DNA from: Burkholderiales bacterium
Lineage (GTDB): Bacteria; Pseudomonadota; Gammaproteobacteria; Burkholderiales; Burkholderiaceae_C
NCBI GenBank assembly: GCA_947453585.1
Contig: CANGHQ010000124.1
Span: forward strand, 1 to 6,032
Direction: 5' to 3'
Length of the DNA stretch: 6,032 nt
Shown: positions 1 through 5,978 of the stretch, piece after piece
How the letters are laid out: every line of letters begins with the position of its first letter
Numbering within the stretch: position 1 is the stretch's first letter
Notes under the pieces: generated by a model
What the model was told of the DNA's origin: nothing
Databases searched by the model: none
What the model saw: only the letters and a program-made list of their open reading frames with translations
Made by a program: the position numbers and the translations under genes

Positions 1-327
1 GTAGGGAGAAAAAGACTTTTTCACCTCGGTGCCGTTTTGCAGTGTGACCACTGCACCGTGGCAGGCCAGGGGGCCTGGGAGCTTGTTGCTCGCCTCTATC
101 AGCAGGGTGGTGTCGGCGTCCGCGGCCCATCCGGCTTTCAAGTCCACTTGGTGCCATTCGGCGCTGGACAGCTCCAATTCCTGAAAAACCGCTTTGGCTT
201 CAAAGGGGTTCCAGGCCCAGGCTTGTGCTGCCAGCAGGCAAAGGGCCACTACGCAGGTACGCTTTACGGGGCCACTTGCGTGCAGGTAACAACGGCGCAT
301 GGCCTCTTGCGTTGGTGTGTGCGTCAT
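1..327 (-). CDS. Exported protein of unknown function, 3' end cut by window edge
   Basis: This minus-strand frame is open from an ATG at 325-327 to the left edge, giving the first 109 residues without a stop. I do not recognise the family. The N-terminus reads as a Sec signal peptide: basic residues (RR at 11-12, KR at 22-23), a hydrophobic stretch CVVALCLLAAQAWA at 25-38, and a likely signal peptidase I site after AWA at 36-38. The first mature residues would be WNPF, so the product is probably periplasmic or outer-surface. There is no lipobox. The visible mature part has one cysteine (C89) and ends at SFSPY. A second ATG at residue 10 (298-300) gives a more usual signal-peptide length and has AAGAGG very close upstream; the first ATG has AGAG at better spacing. 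The start is therefore unsettled. It is divergent from the small plus-strand gene. That it is a gene is fairly sure from the signal peptide and the open frame; its function is unknown. Confidence 0.65.
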   Translation of the reverse strand, partial: MTHTPTQEAMRRCYLHASGPVKRTCVVALCLLAAQAWAWNPFEAKAVFQELELSSAEWHQVDLKAGWAADADTTLLIEASNKLPGPLACHGAVVTLQNGTEVKKSFSPY

Positions 328-360
328 GTTGAATCTCTGGAACCGCGCCGGTGAGGTCAT

Positions 361-390
361 TTGTTCCATCGCTGCGGATAACTTTATGAT
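361..390 (+). promoter_or_regulatory. Candidate sigma70-type promoter for the small exported-protein gene
   Basis: TTGTTC at 361-366 and TATGAT at 385-390 are separated by 18 bases and resemble -35 and -10 hexamers. Transcription would start near 397, leaving a leader of about 55-65 bases before the ATGs at 451 and 460. This argues against the in-frame ATG at 397 as the start, since that mRNA would be nearly leaderless. The assignment rests on consensus likeness only. No operator-like repeat was seen in the 328-450 intergenic region, and no convincing promoter was found there for the divergent minus-strand gene. Confidence 0.35.
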
Positions 391-450
391 GGTGCGATGG
401 TGGCGGCTCATTTTGCCGACACGAAACTCTATTTTGGATCTCGTTGGACA

Positions 451-720
451 ATGCACCCCATGATTTCAAAAAAACACTTCCTTGGACTTGCGGCTGCGCG
501 CGCTTGGTCGAGGGGCTTGGCCTTATTGGTTTGCTTGGCCGCCGGAGGGAACGCGCTGGCCTACAAAGTGGAGCGTGTTTGCGAAATGTCCGAGCCCACC
601 GTCAAGAAGCCGGCCACCAAAACCTGCAAGACCTTGTTAGTCAAAGCAGACGGCGCGGCTGGCAAGGACGATAAAAAAGAGGCCAAGAAAGAAGAGAAAC
701 CGGCCCCAGCGCACCACTAG
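451..720 (+). CDS. Small exported protein of unknown function with charged Lys/Glu tail
   Basis: From the ATG at 451 this is an 89-residue protein. It has a basic N-terminus (KK at 7-8), a hydrophobic core GLALLVCLAAGG at 22-33, and a likely signal peptidase I site after ALA at 35-37. The mature protein of about 52 residues begins YKVERVCEM, has two cysteines (C44 and C59) that could form a disulfide once exported, then a Lys/Glu/Ala/Pro-rich, probably disordered tail (72-87) ending in His-His. There is no lipobox, since C28 is preceded by valine. I do not recognise the family and infer only a periplasmic location. In-frame ATGs exist at 397, 451 and 460. The one at 397 lies at the predicted transcription start and would put 18 non-signal-like residues first, so 451 or 460 is preferred; no ribosome binding site decides between them. 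It converges on the ABC-F gene. Confidence 0.6.
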   Translation: MHPMISKKHFLGLAAARAWSRGLALLVCLAAGGNALAYKVERVCEMSEPTVKKPATKTCKTLLVKADGAAGKDDKKEAKKEEKPAPAHH

Positions 721-736
721 GTCGTCTTCCGGGGCC
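690..736 (-). terminator. Weak candidate terminator at the end of the minus-strand operon
   Basis: Between the convergent stops, GGCCCC at 702-707 can pair with GGGGCC at 731-736, a 6-bp all-GC stem around a 23-base loop. Read on the minus strand, the stem is followed within two bases by a pyrimidine-rich tract (TTTCTCTTCTTTCTT, complement of 685-699). That would suit termination after the ABC-F gene, with the signal lying inside the 3' end of the opposing small gene. The large loop and interrupted T tract make it a weak candidate. No better hairpin was found in 721-755. Confidence 0.22.
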
Positions 737-755
737 CTTGCCTTGGGTTCGGCAT

Positions 756-2705
756 TCAGGCTGCCAATGCTTCCAGCGCTTCGGTGGCTGCCAGCCACTG
801 GTCTTCCAAGGTCTTGAGTTCGTCGTTCACCGACTTGATCCGCTTGCCCAGTTCGGCAATCTCATGGGGCAGGGGACTTTGGCTGAGTTTGCCCTCCAGC
901 GCTGCGCCTTCGCCGCTGAGCGTGGCGATGCGTTCGTCCAGGCGCGCAATCTCAGTCGTCCATTTGCGCCGCTCGTCTGGCGACGCAGCCACTTTGGCCG
1001 GTTTGGTTGCTGCTTTGGCCTGTTGCTTATTGAGCTGGTTTTGTGCCTCTTTGATGGCTTCGCGCTGGCGCTTGGCCTCATCGAGCAGGTAGCGCTGGTA
1101 GTCGTCCAGGTCGCCGTCAAAAGGCGCTACGCCCCCGCGCGAGACCATCCAGAACTCGTCACACACCGAGCGCAGCAGCGCACGGTCGTGGCTGACCAGC
1201 ATCACCGTGCCCTCAAATTCATTGAGGGCCATGGCCAGCGCTTCGCGGGTGGCCAGATCCAAGTGGTTGGTAGGCTCATCGAGCAGCAGCAAATTTGGCC
1301 GCTGCCACACGATCATGCACAGCACCAGGCGCGCTTTTTCGCCACCGCTCATGCTGCCCACGGCCTGCTTGACCATGTCGCCGCCAAAGTTGAAGGTGCC
1401 CAAAAAGCTGCGCAGGTCTTGCTCGCGCGTGGCCTGGCCGGCAATGCGGCCCTCAGCCGTCATTTCCTTGACCAGGCGAATCATGTGCTCCAGCGGCGTA
1501 TCAGCTGGGCGCAGCACATCCAGCTCTTGCTGCGCAAAGTAGCCAATGTTCAAGCCCCGGCCTTCGGTCACTTCACCGCCAATGGGCGCCAGGTCGCGCG
1601 CCACGGTTTTGACCAAGGTCGATTTACCCTGGCCGTTGGCGCCCAAAATGCCAATGCGCTGGCCGGCCAGCACCGAGCGGCTCACGTTTTGCACGATCAC
1701 TGTGGGCGGCGTGCCTTCGGGCGCGTCAGCGGGAGGCGGGTAGCCAAAGCTCACGCCCGACATGGACAGCATGGGGTTGGGCAGATTGGCCGGTTCCTTG
1801 AACTCGAAGGTGAAGTCGGCGTCTGCGAGCAGCGGGGCGATTTTTTCCATGCGGTCCAGCGCCTTGACGCGGCTTTGCGCCTGCTTGGCCTTGCTGGCCT
1901 TGGCTTTAAAGCGCGCAATGAACTTCTGCAAGTGGGCAATCTTGTCTTGCTGCTTGGAAAACGCGTTTTGTTGCAGTTCCATCTGCTCGGCGCGCATGTC
2001 CTCGAACTTGCTGTAGTTGCCGCCATAGCGCACCAGTTTGCCCGCGTCAATGTGCAGGGTGACGTTGGTCACCGCGTCCAAAAATTCGCGGTCATGGCTG
2101 ATAACGACCATGGTGCCCTCATAACGCTTGAGCCAGGCCTCCAGCCACACCAGTGCGTCCAAGTCCAAGTGATTGGTAGGTTCGTCCAGCAGCAGCAAAT
2201 CGGACGGGCACATCAGCGCGCGCGCTAACTGCAGGCGCATGCGCCAGCCGCCCGAGAAGCTGTTGACCGGGTTTTCCAGCTCGGTGGTTTTGAAGCCCAG
2301 GCCCAAAATCAGCGCCTGCGCGCGCGAAGGCGCGTCGTGCTCGCCCGCGTCGTACAAGGCCATATAGGCGTGCGCCATGCGGTCGCCGTCGTCGGTGGCT
2401 TCAGATGCTTTGACTTCTTCGCGCGCCGCGTTGAGCACGGTGTCGCCCTCAATCACAAATTCGGTAGCGCTTTGCTCGGTCTCGGGCATGTCTTGGGACA
2501 CCTGGCCCATGCGCCACTGGGTGGGGATGTAGTACTCGCCAGCGTCCTCGTGCAAATTGCCGTTAAGCAGGGCAAACAGCGAAGACTTGCCCGCACCGTT
2601 GCGCCCAACCAGGCCGACTTTTTCGCCGGGGTTCAGGGTGACCGAGGCGTGTTCCAGCAAGACCTTGGCGCTGCGGCGCAAGGTCACGTTTTTTAAAGTA
2701 ATCAT
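756..2705 (-). CDS. yheS: ABC-F ribosome-associated ATPase, YheS type
   Basis: This 649-residue protein has two ABC ATPase domains and no membrane segment, so it is a soluble ABC-F protein rather than a transporter. Domain 1 has Walker A GRNGAGKSS (34-42), signature FSGGW (150-154) and Walker B LLLLDEP (170-176). A charged helical linker with the KAKASKAKQAQSR stretch (about 232-290) matches the P-site tRNA interaction motif region of ABC-F proteins. Domain 2 has Walker A GANGQGKST (355-363), signature MSGGE (452-456) and Walker B LLLLDEP (472-478). A Lys/Glu-rich C-terminal extension (about 545-649) ends in a likely coiled coil. Length, the FSGGWRMRL signature and the C-terminal extension fit E. 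coli YheS (about 637 aa) better than EttA, which is shorter. Family knowledge: ABC-F proteins bind the ribosomal E site and relieve stalled translation. The ATG overlaps the prmB stop as ATGA, so it is probably translated by coupling. A short Pro-rich insert lies at 323-334. All ATPase motifs are intact. Confidence 0.93.
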   Translation of the reverse strand: MITLKNVTLRRSAKVLLEHASVTLNPGEKVGLVGRNGAGKSSLFALLNGNLHEDAGEYYIPTQWRMGQVSQDMPETEQSATEFVIEGDTVLNAAREEVKASEATDDGDRMAHAYMALYDAGEHDAPSRAQALILGLGFKTTELENPVNSFSGGWRMRLQLARALMCPSDLLLLDEPTNHLDLDALVWLEAWLKRYEGTMVVISHDREFLDAVTNVTLHIDAGKLVRYGGNYSKFEDMRAEQMELQQNAFSKQQDKIAHLQKFIARFKAKASKAKQAQSRVKALDRMEKIAPLLADADFTFEFKEPANLPNPMLSMSGVSFGYPPPADAPEGTPPTVIVQNVSRSVLAGQRIGILGANGQGKSTLVKTVARDLAPIGGEVTEGRGLNIGYFAQQELDVLRPADTPLEHMIRLVKEMTAEGRIAGQATREQDLRSFLGTFNFGGDMVKQAVGSMSGGEKARLVLCMIVWQRPNLLLLDEPTNHLDLATREALAMALNEFEGTVMLVSHDRALLRSVCDEFWMVSRGGVAPFDGDLDDYQRYLLDEAKRQREAIKEAQNQLNKQQAKAATKPAKVAASPDERRKWTTEIARLDERIATLSGEGAALEGKLSQSPLPHEIAELGKRIKSVNDELKTLEDQWLAATEALEALAA

Positions 2706-3601
2706 GAATTAAGAGTTTCGCGCGTGAGGAGCAAGACCTGGTCTTCACCAGCGCTGGTTTCCAGCCAAATCACTTCCAGCGACGGAAATGCGGCTTCAAA
2801 ATAGGGGCGCTCGTTGCCGATTTCCAGCACCAGCACCCCCTGTGGGTTCAGGTGCGCGGCCACGCTTTGCAGCAGGCTGCGGACAAAGTCCATGCCGTCG
2901 CTGCCGCCGTCCAGGTTGCCGTCCAGCGCCATGGTGGGTTCGGCCCGGTATTCGGGCGGCAGGTCGGCCATGCTTTTGCGGTTGACGTAGGGCGGGTTGC
3001 ACACAATCAGGTCAAACGGACCAAGCGCTTCCAGTTCGGGTGCGGCCAGGCCGTCGGATGCAAGCAGCGTGATGCGGTCTTGCAGGCCGTGCTTTTGCAC
3101 ATTGATCGCAGCCACGGCCAGCGCGTCGCTAGACAGATCGCTCGCTACGACGGTAACGTCCGGAAAGACGCTGGCCGCAATCACCGCCAGGCTGCCGTTG
3201 CCAGTGCACAAATCGAGCACCTTGTGGGTGGATGGGTGCAGAAAATAGTCCATGCCGCCATCGACCAGCAGCTCCGCTATCAGCGAGCGCGGAACGATGA
3301 CTCGCTCATCCACATAAAACGCAAAGCCTTGCAGCCAGGCCTCATGCGTCAGGTAGGCGGCGGGTTTGCGGCTGCTGATGCGCTCGGCCACCAAGGCCTG
3401 TACCAGCGCTTGCTTGTCCGCGGCCACCGGCGTGTCGGCAAGACTGTCGTCACCGTCGAGCGCGGTATCGAGCGGCAGGCCGAGTTGCCAAAGCACCAGC
3501 CAGGCGGCTTCGTCCAGCGCGTTGGTGGTGCCGTGGCCAAAAGAAACACCGGCGTCTGCGAGCCGGGCGGCGCAGGCTTCTATCAGGGCGAGCAGCGTCA
3601 T
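2702..3601 (-). CDS. prmB: Ribosomal protein L3 N5-glutamine methyltransferase
   Basis: The 299-residue product is a class I SAM-dependent methyltransferase that, by family, methylates a glutamine of ribosomal protein L3 (Gln150 in E. coli) in the cytoplasm. A helical N-terminal substrate-recognition part (1 to about 80) is followed by the block PAAYLTHEAW (80-89) and FYVDERVIVPRS (95-106). The latter is typical of PrmB and sets it apart from PrmC, the release-factor methylase. SAM-binding motif I is VLDLCTGNGS (128-137), an acidic residue follows in ASDLSSDA (153-160), and the catalytic NPPY is at 202-205. The C-terminal half has EIGNERPYF, also PrmB-like. Length is close to E. coli PrmB (310 aa). 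The start ATG overlaps the dapE stop by four bases and the stop overlaps the ABC-F start by four bases. No strong Shine-Dalgarno is seen, only a weak CAGG about 11 bases upstream. No key residue is missing. Confidence 0.93.
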   Translation of the reverse strand: MTLLALIEACAARLADAGVSFGHGTTNALDEAAWLVLWQLGLPLDTALDGDDSLADTPVAADKQALVQALVAERISSRKPAAYLTHEAWLQGFAFYVDERVIVPRSLIAELLVDGGMDYFLHPSTHKVLDLCTGNGSLAVIAASVFPDVTVVASDLSSDALAVAAINVQKHGLQDRITLLASDGLAAPELEALGPFDLIVCNPPYVNRKSMADLPPEYRAEPTMALDGNLDGGSDGMDFVRSLLQSVAAHLNPQGVLVLEIGNERPYFEAAFPSLEVIWLETSAGEDQVLLLTRETLNS

Positions 3602-4782
3602 GCCAGAGCCTGCGTGTGCAAGCGTTCAAGCACGCGGCGGTAGATGTTTTTCAAAGGTTCAATGTCGGCCAGCGCCACATACTCGTTGATTTTGTGGATG
3701 GTGGCGTTGGGCGGACCCAGTTCGATGACTTGCGGGCAAATTTGCGCCAAAAACCGACCGTCGCTGGTGCCGCCGGTGGTGGACAACTGCGTTTCCAGCC
3801 CGGTTTCGTCCCGAATGGCGTCACGCACCGCGTCGACCAGCGTGCCGGGCTGCGTCAAAAAAGGCAGGCCGCCAATCGTCCAGGCCAGGTCGTAGCGCAA
3901 GCCATGCTTGTCCAAGATCGCCGCCAGCCGTGATTGCAGTGAATCTGGCGTGGATTCGGTGGAAAAGCGGAAGTTGAAGTCAATCACCACTTCGCCGGGA
4001 ATCACGTTGCTCGCGCCGGTGCCGCCATGCATATTGCTGACCTGCCAGCTCGTGGGCGGGAAATAGGCGTTGCCTTCGTCCCAGCGCACGGCTACCAGCT
4101 CTGCCAAGGCGGGCGCTGCGCGGTGGATCGGGTTGTCCGCCATGTGCGGATAGGCGATATGGCCTTGCACGCCTTTGACGGTGAGTTTTCCGCTCATGGT
4201 GCCGCGCCGGCCGTTTTTAATCATGTCGCCGGTGCGCTCGACCGACGTGGGCTCGCCCACGATGCAGTAGTCGAGCACCTCGCCGCGCGCTTGCAGGGTC
4301 TTGCAAACCACGACCGTGCCGTCCAGCGCCGGGCCTTCTTCGTCGCTGGTCAGCAGCAGGGCGATGTTCAGGGCGGGGTCGGGCGTGTGGGCCAGAAACT
4401 CTTCAATGGCCACCACAAAGGCGGCCAAAGAAGTTTTCATGTCACTTGCGCCCCGGCCAAAGAGCTTGCCGTCGCGGTGGCTGGGACTAAAAGGCGCGCT
4501 GTCCCACTGCGCCAGCGGGCCGGTGGGTACGACGTCGGTGTGGCCGGCGAACACAAAGGTCTTGGCAGTGGAGCCGTTGGTGGCAGCAGTGGCGGAGCGC
4601 TTGGCCCAGAGATTGGTCACGCGGAAATCTGCCGGGCCGCTTTCGATGGTTTCGCACACGAAACCCAGCACCTGCAAGCGCTGCGCGATCAGGGCCTGGC
4701 AGCCAGCGTCGTTCGGTGTGACCGAGGCAAGGGACAGCAGCTGCTCGGTGAGTTGCAAAGTGGCATGAAAATCGTGCTGCAT
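3598..4782 (-). CDS. dapE: Succinyl-diaminopimelate desuccinylase
   Basis: DapE hydrolyses N-succinyl-L,L-diaminopimelate to succinate and L,L-diaminopimelate, a cytoplasmic step towards meso-DAP for peptidoglycan and towards lysine. The 394-residue protein is an M20-family dinuclear zinc enzyme. Expected metal and catalytic residues are present: H81 and D83 in AGHTDVVP, D114 in GRGASDMK, E148-E149 in TSDEEGP, E177 in VGEPTS and H363 in NATIHKIN. All sit exactly 14 positions after the corresponding H. influenzae DapE residues (H67, D69, D100, E134, E135, E163, H349), which places one insertion before H81. An Ala/Thr/Ser-rich stretch at 60-74 is the likely site. The lid/dimerisation domain lies between roughly 180 and 290. 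The start chosen is the ATG at 4780-4782, which shares a base with the upstream stop (TGATG). A TTG one codon earlier is possible but less likely. The start has no visible Shine-Dalgarno, suggesting translational coupling to the pilus ATPase gene. Confidence 0.96.
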   Translation of the reverse strand: MQHDFHATLQLTEQLLSLASVTPNDAGCQALIAQRLQVLGFVCETIESGPADFRVTNLWAKRSATAATNGSTAKTFVFAGHTDVVPTGPLAQWDSAPFSPSHRDGKLFGRGASDMKTSLAAFVVAIEEFLAHTPDPALNIALLLTSDEEGPALDGTVVVCKTLQARGEVLDYCIVGEPTSVERTGDMIKNGRRGTMSGKLTVKGVQGHIAYPHMADNPIHRAAPALAELVAVRWDEGNAYFPPTSWQVSNMHGGTGASNVIPGEVVIDFNFRFSTESTPDSLQSRLAAILDKHGLRYDLAWTIGGLPFLTQPGTLVDAVRDAIRDETGLETQLSTTGGTSDGRFLAQICPQVIELGPPNATIHKINEYVALADIEPLKNIYRRVLERLHTQALA

Positions 4783-5942
4783 CAAGAATTGATCGTCAGG
4801 GTAATGGGGCCGGCAGCAGCGGAGGGCCCGGCGGCAGAGGGCGCGGTGAGAGGGCTTGCAGCGTCAGAACCGTTTTGCATGCGCCACATCAGGTTGGTGG
4901 CCGAGTCAGCGTTGGCCAGGCCTTCGCTTTCCTGCACCTTGCCTTCAGCGATCAGGCGCGCAATGTCCTGCTCAAACGATTGCGATCCTACCGAAAGCGA
5001 TTGCTCCATGGCCGCTGGGATTTCAGTGAAGTTGCCAGACTGGATCAGCTCGGCGATGCGGGTGGTGTTCATCATGACTTCACAAGCCGCCACGCGTTGA
5101 CCCGTGGTGGTGCGAATCAGGCGCTGCGAGAGCATTGCTTTAAGCGCCAGCGACAAGTCGCGTTGCACCGCATCGCGCGCCTGCGCAGGATAAAAACCCA
5201 GAATGCGGTTGAGCGCGTGGTGGCTGTTGTTGGCATGAAGGGTGGCCAGGCACAAGTGGCCAGATTGCGCATAACCTAGCGCGGCGGACATGGTTTCCTG
5301 GTCGCGAATTTCGCCAATGAAAATCACGTCGGGTGCCTGGCGCATCGCGTTTTTCAGGGCCAGCTCCAGCGACACTGTGTCAAAACCAATCTCGCGCTGG
5401 TTGACCACCGATTTTTTGTGCTGAAAAACAAACTCGATCGGATTCTCAAATGTCAGGATATGGCCCGACACGGTGGCGTTGCGGTAGTCGAGCATCGACG
5501 CCAGGGTCGTACTCTTGCCCGCACCCGCCGCACCCACCATCAGCACCAAACCGCGCTTTTCCATCACGAGCTCAGTCAGCACTTTGGGCAAGGCGCTGTC
5601 CTGCAAGGCGGGAATATCGAAGGGCACGTAACGAATCACCACTGCCACCGTGCCGCGCTGAAAAAAGGCACTGATCCGAAAGCGCCCCAGGTTTTCCAGC
5701 GACAAGGCCATGGTGAGCTCGTTGGTGTCGATCAGCTCTTGCATGCTCTCGGGCGGCACCAAGCCTTCGAGCAACTCGCGCGGCGCCTGCACGCCTAGCG
5801 GTTGGCTGGTAATGGGCACCACCAGCCCATTGATGCGAACCATGGGCGGGCTGTTGGCCGAAAGAAAAAGGTCGGACGCGCGCTTCTCCACCATGAAACG
5901 CAGCATGCGTTCCAAAACATCATTTTTGGTGGTTTGCGTCAT
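4782..5942 (-). CDS. pilU: PilT/PilU-family type IV pilus ATPase, PilU-like
   Basis: A 386-residue cytoplasmic ATPase of the retraction-motor branch of secretion ATPases. The N-terminal PAS-like domain carries LRFMVEKRASDLFL (14-27) and GRFRISAFFQR (86-96). The C-terminal RecA-like core has Walker A GAAGAGKST (137-145), an Asp box at 164-170, Walker B region VIFIGEIRD (206-214) with E211, and a His box GHLCLATLHANN (228-239). VEKRASDLF, the SAFFQR block, APDVI and HLCLATLHANN match PilU more closely than PilT, and PilT's AIRNLIRE is replaced by AELIQSGNF. PilU proteins assist PilT in pilus retraction for twitching and DNA uptake. Oddities are Asn at 167 where both PilT and PilU usually have Asp, and an Ala/Pro/Ser-rich tail from 358. 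The ATG at 5940-5942 is preferred over TTG at 5946-5948; neither has a clear ribosome binding site. It follows dapD by 36 bases. No pilus genes are adjacent, so it is probably an extra paralogue; the symbol names the family, not a proven orthologue. Confidence 0.88.
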   Translation of the reverse strand: MTQTTKNDVLERMLRFMVEKRASDLFLSANSPPMVRINGLVVPITSQPLGVQAPRELLEGLVPPESMQELIDTNELTMALSLENLGRFRISAFFQRGTVAVVIRYVPFDIPALQDSALPKVLTELVMEKRGLVLMVGAAGAGKSTTLASMLDYRNATVSGHILTFENPIEFVFQHKKSVVNQREIGFDTVSLELALKNAMRQAPDVIFIGEIRDQETMSAALGYAQSGHLCLATLHANNSHHALNRILGFYPAQARDAVQRDLSLALKAMLSQRLIRTTTGQRVAACEVMMNTTRIAELIQSGNFTEIPAAMEQSLSVGSQSFEQDIARLIAEGKVQESEGLANADSATNLMWRMQNGSDAASPLTAPSAAGPSAAAGPITLTINS

Positions 5943-5978
5943 GACCAATGCAGTTTTGAGGGAAGAAGTGCGCGGCGA

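Noticed and set aside
8..22. Palindrome GAAAAAG-A-CTTTTTC
   Set aside because: It has a one-base centre, cannot form a normal hairpin, and lies inside a coding frame as Lys-Lys-Ser-Phe codons; probably chance.
397..450. Upstream ATG at 397 as start of the small exported protein
   Set aside because: It coincides with the predicted transcription start and would add 18 residues that do not look like a signal peptide before the basic/hydrophobic start. It remains possible if the promoter call is wrong.
200..469. Minus-strand open frame of 89 codons covering the intergenic region
   Set aside because: It overlaps the signal-peptide genes on both sides in another frame and has no protein-like features of its own.
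721..755. Hairpin formed only within the 35-base convergent gap
   Set aside because: Only 3-4 bp stems with internal mismatches can be drawn, such as TGCC/GGCA, and no T run follows on either strand.
1258..2200. Two near-identical direct repeats of about 34 bases (near 1262-1295 and 2169-2202)
   Set aside because: Both encode the LLLLDEPTNHLDL Walker B region of the two ABC domains of one protein, so they are internal domain homology rather than a mobile or regulatory repeat.
738..2228. Plus-strand open frame of 496 codons antisense to yheS
   Set aside because: Its sequence is the Gln/His/Arg/Ala-rich kind seen when the complement of a G+C-rich gene stays open, with no recognisable motif. 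The opposite strand holds a full ABC-F protein with all motifs.
2852..3643. Plus-strand open frame of 263 codons antisense to prmB
   Set aside because: Low-complexity Gln/Val/Ala/Arg composition without motifs, opposite an intact methyltransferase; treated as a shadow.
4027..5100. Plus-strand open frame of 357 codons spanning the dapE/pilU junction
   Set aside because: It is antisense to two well-supported genes, crosses their boundary, and has no family-like motif. It is a shadow frame.
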